Shown here: positions 1 through 7,623 of the stretch, piece after piece
Position numbering within the stretch: position 1 is the first letter of the stretch
How the letters are laid out: every line of letters begins with the position of its first letter
Origin: Nocardia sp. NBC_00508
GTDB lineage: Bacteria; Actinomycetota; Actinomycetes; Mycobacteriales; Mycobacteriaceae
Reading direction: 5' to 3'
NCBI RefSeq assembly: GCF_036346875.1
Contig: NZ_CP107852.1
Location: 6,200,001-6,264,000, forward strand
Length of the DNA: 64,000 nt
Made by a program: the position numbers and the translations under genes
The notes under the pieces: model-generated
Database searches by the model: none
Told to the model about the DNA's origin: nothing
Seen by the model: the letters and a program-made list of their open reading frames with translations, nothing else

Positions 1-600
1 GAGGTCGGGGAATGGGGAACTGTCTGCTATAGCCTCGTATACGGCGGCACCTGCTATGCCCTGGTCGACGCCGATGCCATCGGAATGGACCTGACACGAA
101 CGCCCATTGCGGAGCTGAGGCGCTTCCTCGACGCTTTCCACACGGTCGCGGCACCGGTATCGCGAATGACGCATCCGGTCCTCGGAGCCATGCCACCGCT
201 GCGGCTGAGCATGCTGGCCGGGTCCGTGCATAGCGCGGACGCCGGGCGGTGGGTCGTGCGCGTCGCGGTGTACATGGAGCCCTCCGTCATCTGCTACGGC
301 CCGACCGGCACGGGCACCACCGCTCTGCTGGCCTGGTTGCGACACCGGCAGAAGATCGCCGTCGGCACGACCGTGCGCGCGATTTCGCCGTACGGAACCG
401 AATTCACCGGAACACTGACCGCCGACACGACCGTCGGGAGTACGCGCGCGGTCGAAACCCGCATCGGCGGAACACCGCGCCTGCTGGGTCGCAGCCGCGT
501 CGTCGTCGACTTCGAGGACCCGCTGATCGACGACCACGGGCTCCGGCACATCCTGGATGGCAACCACAAGGCCACGCCCGGCGACCAGGGGCCACGGTGA
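1..600 (+). CDS. Proline racemase family protein, 5' truncated by the window
   Basis: The frame is open to base 1, so the N-terminus lies outside the window; an in-frame ATG at 85 is not the true start. The visible 199 residues match the C-terminal half of the proline racemase / hydroxyproline epimerase / trans-3-hydroxy-L-proline dehydratase family: a YGGTCYALVDA segment, a GPTGTGTTA loop, and a late DPL motif. In racemases and epimerases the loop reads DRSPCGTGT, with a catalytic Cys. Here Thr replaces that Cys, as in trans-3-hydroxy-L-proline dehydratases, but the usual preceding Asp is also lost (CYGP instead of DRSP). Family assignment is firm. The reaction is inferred, and activity could be reduced or different. 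The first catalytic Cys lies outside the window. Confidence 0.75.
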   Translation, partial: EVGEWGTVCYSLVYGGTCYALVDADAIGMDLTRTPIAELRRFLDAFHTVAAPVSRMTHPVLGAMPPLRLSMLAGSVHSADAGRWVVRVAVYMEPSVICYGPTGTGTTALLAWLRHRQKIAVGTTVRAISPYGTEFTGTLTADTTVGSTRAVETRIGGTPRLLGRSRVVVDFEDPLIDDHGLRHILDGNHKATPGDQGPR

Positions 601-951
601 TACCCGACGTCCGGTAATCGGCTACTTGAAGATGGCCGCCGCCTGCTGCGCGGCACCGGTATTCCAACCGGCCTGCACGCCGGTGCCGTAGCTGCCCGGA
701 TTCGCCAGAGCCTGCGGCCCGACCGCGTTCTGTTGTGAAATGCAACGACGTGTCGTGAATCGGCAGGTGAACAGCAGGTCGAGGTCATCTTCGGTCGCTG
801 ACCAGGCCATTTTCCGGGCGGCCGGGCGGAGGGATCGACACCCCGCCCGGACCGCATAGGAGTTCTACCAGCTCCTGGCTGGTGAATCGGGGATTTTGCG
901 GTCGTCTCACTAGAATGAATCGACCTGTTCGTCCGCTCCCGGGAGCCAGCC
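601..951. other. Spacer before def with no confident gene
   Basis: About 350 nt separate the racemase-family gene from def. A TAGAAT box at 911-916 could be a -10 for def, giving a leader of about 30 nt that carries a GGGAG ribosome-binding site. The only other content is the doubtful small minus-strand ORF at 622-810. No hairpin terminator was recognised. Confidence 0.4.
622..810 (-). CDS. Possible small hypothetical protein (62 aa)
   Basis: This short minus-strand frame starts with ATG and encodes a polar N-terminal half with two cysteines (LLFTCRFTTRRC) and an Ala/Gly/Gln-rich C-terminal half ending in AAAIFK. I recognise no family. It has no clear Shine-Dalgarno sequence and sits alone, convergent with the racemase-family gene. 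It could be a real small protein, the 3' remnant of a lost gene, or chance. Confidence 0.25.
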   Translation of the reverse strand: MAWSATEDDLDLLFTCRFTTRRCISQQNAVGPQALANPGSYGTGVQAGWNTGAAQQAAAIFK

Positions 952-1518
952 GTGACCATTCAGCCCGTTCGCCTGTTCGGTGATCCCATCCTGCGTGCCC
1001 GCGCCGCGGAGGTCACCGCGTTCGACCGCGATCTGCGGCAGCTGGTGACCGACCTGACCGAGACCATGCACGACGACGGCGGGGTCGGCATGGCCGCGCC
1101 ACAGATCGGAGTCGGGCTGCGCGTGTTCGTCTACGACACCGGCGATGCGGCCGGACATCTGGTGAACCCACAGTGGGAAGTCGTCGGCGACGAAGAACAG
1201 GTCGGCCCGGAGGGATGCTTGTCGATTCCCGGCCTGCGCTACGACACGCGGCGGGCGCTGCGCGTGCGCGCGTCCGGTGTGGACCTCGACGGCGCGCCGG
1301 TCGCGTTCGAGGCCGAGGGACTGCTGGCGCGGTGTGTGCAGCACGAGACCGATCACCTGGACGGCGTCCTGTTCATCGATCGTCTCGACCCGGCTCAGCG
1401 TAAGGAGGCGATGCGGGTCATCCGCGAATCCGACTGGTTCGCCGCGGGTGCGACGGTGCGCCCCGCCCGGTCGATCAGCGGTGCGGGCCGGCCCAACCCG
1501 TTCGGGCTGGGTCGCTGA
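952..1518 (+). CDS. def: Peptide deformylase
   Basis: This 188-residue metalloenzyme removes the formyl group from the N-terminal Met of new proteins. All three family motifs are present: GVGMAAPQIG (motif 1), EGCLSIPG with the metal-binding Cys (motif 2), and QHETDHLDG, the HExxH zinc/iron site (motif 3). The GTG start follows a GGGAG ribosome-binding site. Its stop overlaps the ATG of fmt in TGATG, so the formylation and deformylation enzymes are translationally coupled. The C-terminal tail of about 20 residues is Arg/Pro-rich and less conserved. Confidence 0.97.
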   Translation: MTIQPVRLFGDPILRARAAEVTAFDRDLRQLVTDLTETMHDDGGVGMAAPQIGVGLRVFVYDTGDAAGHLVNPQWEVVGDEEQVGPEGCLSIPGLRYDTRRALRVRASGVDLDGAPVAFEAEGLLARCVQHETDHLDGVLFIDRLDPAQRKEAMRVIRESDWFAAGATVRPARSISGAGRPNPFGLGR

Positions 1519-2441
1519 TGCGCGTCGTCTTCGCGGGAACCCCCGAACCGGCGGTGCCGTCGTTGCGGCGCTTGCTGGAATCGTCGCGCCACGAGGTGAT
1601 CGCCGTGGTGACCCGACCGGACGCGGTGGCCGGGCGCGGACGGAAGGTGACCAGGTCGCCGGTCGGCAGGCTGGCCGATGAGCACGGCATCCCGGTGCTC
1701 ACGCCCGCGCGGCCGTCGGAGCCGGAGTTCGTCGCACATCTCACCGAATTGGCGCCGGACTGCTGTCCTGTCGTGGCGTATGGCGCGCTGCTGCCGCAGC
1801 CGGTGCTCGGCATACCGCGCTTCGGCTGGATCAACCTGCATTTCTCGCTGTTGCCCGCGTGGCGTGGCGCGGCGCCGGTGCAGGCGGCGATCGACGCGGG
1901 TGACGAGGTCACCGGCGCGTCGGCCTTCCAGATCGAGGCCGGACTGGACACCGGACCGGTGTTCGGCATGGTGACCGAGAAGATCTCCGTCACCGACACC
2001 GCGGGTACGCTGCTGCAGCGCCTGGCCGACAGCGGCTCCCGGCTGCTGGAAGTGACGCTGGACGGCGTGGAGGACGGCACGCTGGAGGCGGTGCCGCAGT
2101 CCACCGACGGCGTGTCGTACGCGCCCAAGGTTGCCGTCGAGGCGGGGCATGTCCGGTGGGACCAGCCCGCTCTGGCCATCAGCAGGCGTATTCGCGCGGT
2201 CACCCCCGCCCCGGGTGCGTGGACCGAGGTCGACGGCACCCGGCTGAAACTCGGTCCGGTCGAGCTGGTCGAGGAGGTGCTGCCGGAGCGGGTGATCGAG
2301 GTCCGCAAGTCCGGCGTCTTCGTCGGCACCGCCACCACCGCCGTGCGGCTCGATCAGGTTCAGCCGCAAGGCAAGCGGATGATGGCCGCGCTCGACTGGG
2401 CGCGCGGCGCCCGCCTGCGGCCCGGCGCGGTGGTCGAGTGA
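1518..2441 (+). CDS. fmt: Methionyl-tRNA formyltransferase
   Basis: This 307-residue enzyme transfers a formyl group from 10-formyl-tetrahydrofolate to Met-tRNA(fMet) for translation initiation. The N-terminal Rossmann-type domain opens with MRVVFAGTPEPAVPSL. The folate-site motif INLHFSLLPAWRGAAPVQ is near residue 110, and the C-terminal OB-like domain follows from about residue 205. Its start overlaps the def stop by one base, and its stop lies inside the GTGA start of rsmB, giving a tightly coupled def-fmt-rsmB unit. Confidence 0.97.
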   Translation: MRVVFAGTPEPAVPSLRRLLESSRHEVIAVVTRPDAVAGRGRKVTRSPVGRLADEHGIPVLTPARPSEPEFVAHLTELAPDCCPVVAYGALLPQPVLGIPRFGWINLHFSLLPAWRGAAPVQAAIDAGDEVTGASAFQIEAGLDTGPVFGMVTEKISVTDTAGTLLQRLADSGSRLLEVTLDGVEDGTLEAVPQSTDGVSYAPKVAVEAGHVRWDQPALAISRRIRAVTPAPGAWTEVDGTRLKLGPVELVEEVLPERVIEVRKSGVFVGTATTAVRLDQVQPQGKRMMAALDWARGARLRPGAVVE

Positions 2442-4129
2442 GCCCGCGCGAGGACGACGGCCGCGATCGGCGGCGTGACGAACGGGATGCCGCGCGCGAG
2501 CGTGTGAAGCGATCCGGCCGCCCGAATCGGTCCGATCAGACCGGACCGACCGCCGGTCAGCCTGCGCCGTCCAGCGCCGGACGGCAGCAGGACCGGAACG
2601 GCGCCGATCGGCCGCGGGCGGCCGAACAGCCTGCCCGAGGCGAGAGCCGCGGTCGTGATCGGGACGAACAGCGCACCTCCGCGGCACAGCGCGCGGGCCG
2701 GGCGGACCGTTCCCCCCAGCGACGCCCGGACCGCAGCGGATCGAAAGCCGTTGCGCGACAAGGCTCCCGGGCTACCGGTCGATCGGACCGGAAAGAACCG
2801 GCCGACCCGGCTCGGGTGGTCGCCAGGGATGTGCTGCGAGCGGTCCGCGAACGCGATGCCTATGCCAATCTCGTCCTGCCAGCGCTGTTGCGGGAACGGG
2901 GATTATCCGGGCGGGACGCGGCGTTGGCGACCGAACTCGCCTACGGCGCCTGCCGGTCGCTGGGGCTGCTCGACGCGGTGATCGCCAAGGGAGCGGGCAG
3001 GCCGATCGAGGAGATCGACGGACCGCTGCTGGACGTGCTCCGGCTCGGCGTCTACCAGCTGTTGCGGACCAGGATCGGCGCGCACGCGGCGGTCGACACC
3101 TCGGTGGTGTTGGCCCGCGCCGAGTTCGGCGCGGGCAAGGCCGGTTTCGTCAACGCTGTGTTGCGGCGGGCGGCGGAGAAGACCATCGAGCAGTGGGTCG
3201 ATGCGCTCGCACCCGCCGATCCCGTAGGGCGCTTGTCTTTCGAGTACGCCCACCCGGCGTGGATCGCGCAGGCGTTCGCCGATGCGCTCGGCGCGCGAGC
3301 AGGGGAGCTGCGCGACATGCTCGCCGCCGACGACGCCCGTCCGCTTGTGCACTTGGTGGCCCGGCCCGGCGACATCACCGCGGAGGAACTCGCGCTGGTC
3401 ACCGGCGGTGCGGAAGGCCGGTGGTCGCCGTACGCGGTGTATCTGGACGGAGGCGACCCCGGCAAGCTCGAGCCGGTGCGCGAAGGTATGGCGGCCGTGC
3501 AGGACGAAGGCAGCCAGCTGGTGGCGCTCGCGCTGACCCGGGCCGCGCTCGAAGGGCCGGACAACGGCCGCTGGCTCGACCTGTGCGCGGGACCCGGTGG
3601 CAAGGCCGCGTTGCTGGGGGCGATCGCCGCGATCGATGGCTTCCGGGTGGACGCGGTCGAACCGGCCGCGCATCGCGCCGAACTGGTGCGCAAGGCCGTG
3701 CGCGACCTCCCCGTGGACGTCCATGTCGCCGACGGTCGCGCCAGCGGACTGCCCCCGGGTTACGACCGAATCCTGGTGGACGCGCCGTGCACCGGCCTCG
3801 GGGCGCTGCGGCGCAGACCCGAGGCGCGTTGGCGGCGCACCCCCGCGGACGTTCGCGATCTGGTCGTGTTGCAGCGCGAATTGCTCACCGCCGCTTGGGA
3901 TCTGGTGCGTCCCGGTGGTGTCGTGCTGTACTCGACCTGCTCGCCGCATCTGCCGGAGACCGTGTCGATCGTCGCCGATGCGGTGCGCCGTCTCGGCGCG
4001 GAACAACTGGACACCCGCGATCTGCTGCCCGGCGTCACCGACGTCGGGGACGGACCGGGTGCGCAGCTGTGGCCGCACCGGCACGGCACCGACGCGATGT
4101 ACCTGGCCGCGCTGCGCAAACCACGCTGA
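2438..4129 (+). CDS. rsmB: 16S rRNA (cytosine-967-C5)-methyltransferase
   Basis: This SAM-dependent RNA methyltransferase (563 aa) is of the Fmu/RsmB type. After the extension comes a NusB-like domain (about 125-275), then the Rossmann methyltransferase domain. The latter has the SAM loop DLCAGPGGKAAL and the two family cysteines in DAPCTGLG and YSTCSPH. I chose the GTG at 2438 because it overlaps the fmt stop in GTGA. The in-frame sequence further upstream lies within fmt. The first ~120 residues are a low-complexity Arg/Asp/Gln/Ser-rich extension, absent from E. coli RsmB. It is probably disordered and may aid RNA binding (inference). Confidence 0.93.
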   Translation: MSPREDDGRDRRRDERDAARERVKRSGRPNRSDQTGPTAGQPAPSSAGRQQDRNGADRPRAAEQPARGESRGRDRDEQRTSAAQRAGRADRSPQRRPDRSGSKAVARQGSRATGRSDRKEPADPARVVARDVLRAVRERDAYANLVLPALLRERGLSGRDAALATELAYGACRSLGLLDAVIAKGAGRPIEEIDGPLLDVLRLGVYQLLRTRIGAHAAVDTSVVLARAEFGAGKAGFVNAVLRRAAEKTIEQWVDALAPADPVGRLSFEYAHPAWIAQAFADALGARAGELRDMLAADDARPLVHLVARPGDITAEELALVTGGAEGRWSPYAVYLDGGDPGKLEPVREGMAAVQDEGSQLVALALTRAALEGPDNGRWLDLCAGPGGKAALLGAIAAIDGFRVDAVEPAAHRAELVRKAVRDLPVDVHVADGRASGLPPGYDRILVDAPCTGLGALRRRPEARWRRTPADVRDLVVLQRELLTAAWDLVRPGGVVLYSTCSPHLPETVSIVADAVRRLGAEQLDTRDLLPGVTDVGDGPGAQLWPHRHGTDAMYLAALRKPR

Positions 4130-4188
4130 GCCGCCGCGACATTCCATTTGTCCAAGCCGGACCCCAGGCCATGCCGCACACTCGGTTC

Positions 4189-4539
4189 ATGACGATGACC
4201 TGGCAGGACGTGGTGGCGCTTGCGACCGAACTCCCGGAGGTCGAGGAATCGACCTGGTGGCGCAGTCCGGGGTTGAAGGTCGGCGGCAAAGGGTTCGCCC
4301 GGCTGCGCAGCGAGGCGGAGGGCGGGCTCGTACTGGCCTGCGATCCGGCCGAAAAGGAGGCGTTGCTCGCCTCCGGCGATCCGGCCTTCTACACCACGCC
4401 GCACTACGACGGCTACGCCTACATCCTGATCGATCTGGATCGCGTCGCGCCCGATCAGCTGCGCGAGTTGCTCGACGACGCCTGGTGGCTCACCGCTCCG
4501 GCGAAGTCGCGCCGACTGCGCGACCGCGAAGCCCGGTGA
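4189..4539 (+). CDS. MmcQ/YjbR family DNA-binding-like protein
   Basis: This 116-residue protein has the YjbR fold pattern: an N-terminal helix with TELPEVEESTWW, a KGFARL strand, a central YTTPHYDGYAYILIDL segment and the C-terminal ELLDDAWWLTAP helix. The family resembles the CyaY/double-wing DNA-binding fold, but no biochemical role is established. I chose the ATG at 4189; alternatives are 4171 and 4195. It ends 6 nt before the convergent 3' end of sigF. Confidence 0.8.
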   Translation: MTMTWQDVVALATELPEVEESTWWRSPGLKVGGKGFARLRSEAEGGLVLACDPAEKEALLASGDPAFYTTPHYDGYAYILIDLDRVAPDQLRELLDDAWWLTAPAKSRRLRDREAR

Positions 4540-4545
4540 GCCCGG

Positions 4546-5415
4546 TCATTCCCGGCTGGACTGTTCGCGCAGGCGGGCAAGGGTTTTCGCGAGGATGCGC
4601 GACACGTGCATCTGGGAGATGCCCATCTGCTGGGCGATCTGGGTCTGGGTCATCGATTCGAAGAACCGCATGGTGAGGATGCGCCGCTCCCGCTCGGGCA
4701 GCCCGGCCAGCAGCGGCCGGATCGCGACGTACTCCTCGACCCGGTCGAACTGGGACTCTTCCTCGCCGAGGGTGTCCAGCAGCGAGGCGTCGGTGTCGCG
4801 GCCGAGCGTGGCCGCGTCGATCGAACTGGGCTGGTAGGCGTTGCCCGCGATGACGGCCTGGGTGACCTCGTCCGGGTCCACGTCCAGCTCCGCCGCGATC
4901 TCCTTCGCGGTCGGCGAGCGTCCGAGCGTCTGGGATAGGGAGTCGATCGCCGCGCCGATGCGTAGGTGAGTCTCCTTGACCCGCCGGGGGACTCGCATCG
5001 CCCACGTGTTGTCCCGGAAGTATCGGCGGACCTCGCCCATGATGGTCGGCACCGCGAACGACAGGAAATTCGAACCGCGCTCGACGTCGAAGCGGTCCAC
5101 CGCGTGCACCAGACCGACCCGGGCCACCTGGGTCAGGTCGTCGAACGGCTCACCACGGCCGCTGAACTTGCGCGCGATGTGATCGGCGAGCGGAATGCAG
5201 CGGCTGATCAGTTCCGCGCGCAGCGCCGTGTGCCGGGCCGAGCCGGGCTCACTGGCCGAAAGCTGCTCGAAGAGCAGACCGACATCGTCGTATCCGGGGA
5301 CCGCGCCCGCGGCTTCGATGGTTTCGCTTTCCTCGACGTCCTCGGCGTCGTCCTCCGTGGTCAGGGTGTCGGCGTCGTCGTGCTGGGAGTCGAACACGGT
5401 GTCTTCGTCCGCCAC
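4546..5415 (-). CDS. sigF: RNA polymerase stress sigma factor, SigF/SigB type
   Basis: This 289-residue group 3 sigma factor has an acidic N-terminal tail (about 1-45). Region 2 (SRCIPLADHIARKFSGRG through FAVPTIMGEVRRYFRD) recognises the -10 element, region 3 is around residues 150-200, and region 4 ends in the helix-turn-helix TQTQIAQQMGISQMHVSR. Its ATG overlaps the rsbW stop at one base, so sigma and anti-sigma are made together. A SigF-type promoter upstream of rsbW suggests autoregulation, as for usfX-sigF in M. tuberculosis. No anti-anti-sigma gene is visible next to it. Confidence 0.93.
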   Translation of the reverse strand: MADEDTVFDSQHDDADTLTTEDDAEDVEESETIEAAGAVPGYDDVGLLFEQLSASEPGSARHTALRAELISRCIPLADHIARKFSGRGEPFDDLTQVARVGLVHAVDRFDVERGSNFLSFAVPTIMGEVRRYFRDNTWAMRVPRRVKETHLRIGAAIDSLSQTLGRSPTAKEIAAELDVDPDEVTQAVIAGNAYQPSSIDAATLGRDTDASLLDTLGEEESQFDRVEEYVAIRPLLAGLPERERRILTMRFFESMTQTQIAQQMGISQMHVSRILAKTLARLREQSSRE

Positions 5416-5837
5416 TACGCCTTCCCCCGGACCCGACGGAACTCCACCGTCGTCGGATATCCGGAAACCGTCGTGTCGAACGAATCCTGCGTCGCCTCCA
5501 CCGCGTCGGTGAGCGTACGCAGGACGTGCCAGCCGAAGCTGCGCTGGTCCGGTAGTCCCGGCTTCTCCGCGATGCCGTCGACCCGCACGAGCAGTTCGGT
5601 GTCACCGACGGTAAATCGGCAGTTCAGGCTCGTTTCCGGGGCCGCGACCGCGATCAGCGTCGAGCAGACCTCATCGACGGCGAGCCGGACGTCGGCCACC
5701 TCGTCCAGCGTGAAATCGCTGAGTAGGACGAGGGTTTCGGCGAGCCCACGCACGATGGGCAGCTGTGTCACCGACGCGGCCACCCGAATCTCCACCGGGG
5801 TGCTGTAGAGCCCCTGTTCCGCCGAAAAATTGATCAC
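5415..5837 (-). CDS. rsbW: Anti-sigma factor, RsbW/UsfX type serine kinase-like ATPase
   Basis: This protein of about 140 residues has the GHKL ATPase fold of RsbW/SpoIIAB anti-sigma factors. The N-box is DVRLAVDEVC, with the catalytic Glu retained and the usual Asn position occupied by Thr, similar to mycobacterial UsfX. The GFGWH-like segment appears as RSFGWHVLRTL. By analogy it sequesters SigF until released by an anti-anti-sigma factor. In-frame TTG (5870) and GTG (5855) codons lie inside the SigF-type promoter, so GTG 5837, a few nt after the expected transcription start, is preferred. It directly precedes sigF with a one-base overlap. Confidence 0.88.
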   Translation of the reverse strand: MINFSAEQGLYSTPVEIRVAASVTQLPIVRGLAETLVLLSDFTLDEVADVRLAVDEVCSTLIAVAAPETSLNCRFTVGDTELLVRVDGIAEKPGLPDQRSFGWHVLRTLTDAVEATQDSFDTTVSGYPTTVEFRRVRGKA

Positions 5838-5847
5838 CCTATGCAGG

Positions 5848-5873
5848 CTACCCACTCCCGCGCTGGACAACCC
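5848..5873 (-). promoter_or_regulatory. SigF-type promoter of rsbW-sigF
   Basis: On the minus strand, GGGTT (5873-5869) and GGGTAG (5853-5848) are separated by 15 nt. This closely matches the mycobacterial SigF consensus GGTTT-N15-17-GGGTA. The expected transcript start falls about 3 nt before the GTG at 5837, which would make the rsbW mRNA nearly leaderless. It implies positive autoregulation of the operon. Confidence 0.7.
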
Positions 5874-5883
5874 TCGCGGCCAT

Positions 5884-5889
5884 TAGACT
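5884..5889 (+). promoter_or_regulatory. -10 box (TAGACT) for leaderless rpe mRNA
   Basis: TAGACT fits the actinobacterial TANNNT -10 consensus and ends 8 nt before the GTG start of rpe, so transcription should begin at or next to the start codon. It lies back to back with the SigF-type promoter of rsbW. Confidence 0.55.
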
Positions 5890-5897
5890 GCGGCGTT

Positions 5898-6590
5898 GTG
5901 TCCAACCCGATTTACCCGCGTCCGGCCGCGCCGATGATCGCTCCCTCCATCCTGTCCGCCGACTTCGCGCACCTCGCGGACGAGGCAGACGTCGTCGCAG
6001 GCGCCGATTGGCTGCACGTCGACGTGATGGACGCGCACTTCGTGCCGAACCTCACAATCGGCCTTCCCGTGGTCGAGAGCCTGCTGAAGGCGACCGACAT
6101 CCCGCTGGACTGCCACCTGATGATCGAGAACCCGGGCCGTTGGGCGCCGCCGTACGCCGAGGCGGGCGCGCACAACGTGACCTTCCACGCGGAGGCGACC
6201 GACGACCCGATCGCGGTCGCGCGCGATATCCGCGCCGCCGGCGCCAAAGCGGGGCTCTCGGTGAAGCCGAACACACCGATCGAGCCGTATCTGGAGATTC
6301 TGCGCGAGTTCGACACGCTGCTGGTGATGAGCGTGGAGCCGGGTTTCGGCGGACAGTCCTTCATCCCGGAGGTGCTGGAGAAGGCGCGCATCGTGCGCAA
6401 CCTGGTCGATGCCGGTGAGCTTCGGCTGCTGGTCGAGATCGATGGCGGCATCAACACCGACACCATCGAGGCGGCCGCGGCGGCGGGCGTCGACTGCTTC
6501 GTCGCCGGGTCCGCGGTCTACGGCACCGCCGACCCGGGAGCCACCGTGCAGGCCTTGCGCAGGCAGGCGGCCTCGGCGCAAGCGCGCTGA
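5898..6590 (+). CDS. rpe: Ribulose-phosphate 3-epimerase
   Basis: This 230-residue TIM-barrel enzyme interconverts ribulose 5-phosphate and xylulose 5-phosphate. Family motifs are IAPSILSADF at the N-terminus, WLHVDVMDAHFVPNLTIG with metal-binding His and Asp, CHLMIENP, the MSVEPGFGGQSF phosphate loop, and EIDGGIN near the end. GTG 5898 is chosen because a TAGACT box sits 8 nt upstream and earlier in-frame codons overlap the divergent rsbW promoter. As in mycobacteria it follows rsmB, but ribD, its usual mycobacterial neighbour, is missing here. Confidence 0.95.
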   Translation: MSNPIYPRPAAPMIAPSILSADFAHLADEADVVAGADWLHVDVMDAHFVPNLTIGLPVVESLLKATDIPLDCHLMIENPGRWAPPYAEAGAHNVTFHAEATDDPIAVARDIRAAGAKAGLSVKPNTPIEPYLEILREFDTLLVMSVEPGFGGQSFIPEVLEKARIVRNLVDAGELRLLVEIDGGINTDTIEAAAAAGVDCFVAGSAVYGTADPGATVQALRRQAASAQAR

Positions 6591-6595
6591 AAGCG

Positions 6596-7066
6596 CTACC
6601 TGGCTCGGAGTTTCGTCGCGGCGATGCTGCGAATCGCCGTGATCGCCGCGTCCAGCGGCGGTCGGCGCGCCGCAGCCTCGGGCGGTCGGATCCAGATGCG
6701 ATAGCCGGTGCGCTCGTCCTCCGGCGACGGCAGCACGACCTGGCTGCCCGCACCGGCCACCGTCACGTACAGCCGGAACAATGCGGCCGAGACCGCGGTG
6801 CCGAGCACGCCGGGCTGGGCGGGGCCGGTGAGGAAGGTCCAGCGCCGGGCGCGCGGATGGTCGACGACCGGACCGGCGATTCCGTCTTCGCCGAGTCGTC
6901 GCAGCACCTGTTCGCCGAGTTCGTCGGGCATGCTGACGGCCCCGTAATCGATGCCGATATGCAGCAGAATGCGGCGCGAGCCGGGATCTACCGAAGCGGG
7001 CAGTTGGAATTCGCGGCGATACCGCACGCAGCGAATTTCCGGCGTCGCATCGAGAAATGTGGTCAC
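6596..7066 (-). CDS. Conserved hypothetical protein, paralogue of the gene at 50491-50949
   Basis: The protein (156 aa from the GTG at 7066; 195 aa if started upstream at 7183) has no family I can name. It shares its whole layout with the protein at 50491-50949: an N-terminal CVRYRREF versus CRFYRQCG block, a central DHPRARRWTFL versus SHPRSRRWTYL motif, and QVVLPSPEDE-YRIWIRPP versus QIALPSPADR-FRVWVEPP. The GTG is preferred because it aligns with the paralogue's start and has a GGGGG ribosome-binding site. The RRWTFL and LPSP motifs loosely recall the second half of small primase-polymerase (prim-pol) domains, but this is speculative. It occupies the position where mycobacteria carry ribD. 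Confidence 0.7.
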   Translation of the reverse strand: MTTFLDATPEIRCVRYRREFQLPASVDPGSRRILLHIGIDYGAVSMPDELGEQVLRRLGEDGIAGPVVDHPRARRWTFLTGPAQPGVLGTAVSAALFRLYVTVAGAGSQVVLPSPEDERTGYRIWIRPPEAAARRPPLDAAITAIRSIAATKLRAR

Positions 7067-7623
7067 ATCGCGCCCCCAGCGCTGTCGGACTCGATTTGTC
7101 TCACTGTTCTTCCGGCTTTCTCGTGTAGGGACCTCGGCGCCGGGCTTCGTGCGCCTGGGCCCGACGCCTGGTCGATCCGTCACATCGAACTGCTCATACG
7201 GAAAGTTGAACGGGAGAAGTCAGCCGGATAACGATATCGCCCCCGGGTCGTCCGCGTGCAAATTATCGTTTATAACCGTGTCGCGATGGGGTACCGATCA
7301 ATGAACGCGGTCGACGACCTCGGATGAATGGCTTCGCACGGTATCGGAAATTGCCTGGAACAATTATCACACTCTAGTACGGCAGGTAATTTCCGAACGT
7401 CTGGACATATTTTGTTCCACTTTCGATGACATCAGCTTGTTCGCGGCGCGTGGGCCTGGCGGCCGGTCTGCTTCCGGTCCGGTCGTCGGTGCCGCTGCCG
7501 CGAACCGGAACGCCCGCTGTCTCCTACGATCCGGCGTCGTTAGGCTGAGCGGGCGCGGGAATAGCGGCCGGTGCCCACGCTGTTGGCCCAACCGGACGAC
7601 AACGACACAGGGAGTCAGGGCAC
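7067..7623. other. AT-richer spacer between the hypothetical gene and ribE
   Basis: The stretch 7200-7430 is clearly AT-richer than its surroundings and holds no convincing gene. Inverted boxes ATAACGATA (7228-7236) and an imperfect TATCGTTTA (7264-7272) could be an operator. A TAGGCT box at about 7541 is a possible -10 for ribE with a leader of about 70 nt. I compared the leader with the FMN riboswitch (RFN) consensus and saw no match. Confidence 0.4.

Noticed and set aside
7367..7591. 74-codon minus-strand ORF before ribE
   Set aside because: It has low-complexity Pro/Arg content, no ribosome-binding site, and overlaps the probable ribE promoter.
7437..7623. FMN riboswitch before ribE
   Set aside because: The G-rich segment does not match the RFN conserved boxes or their order.
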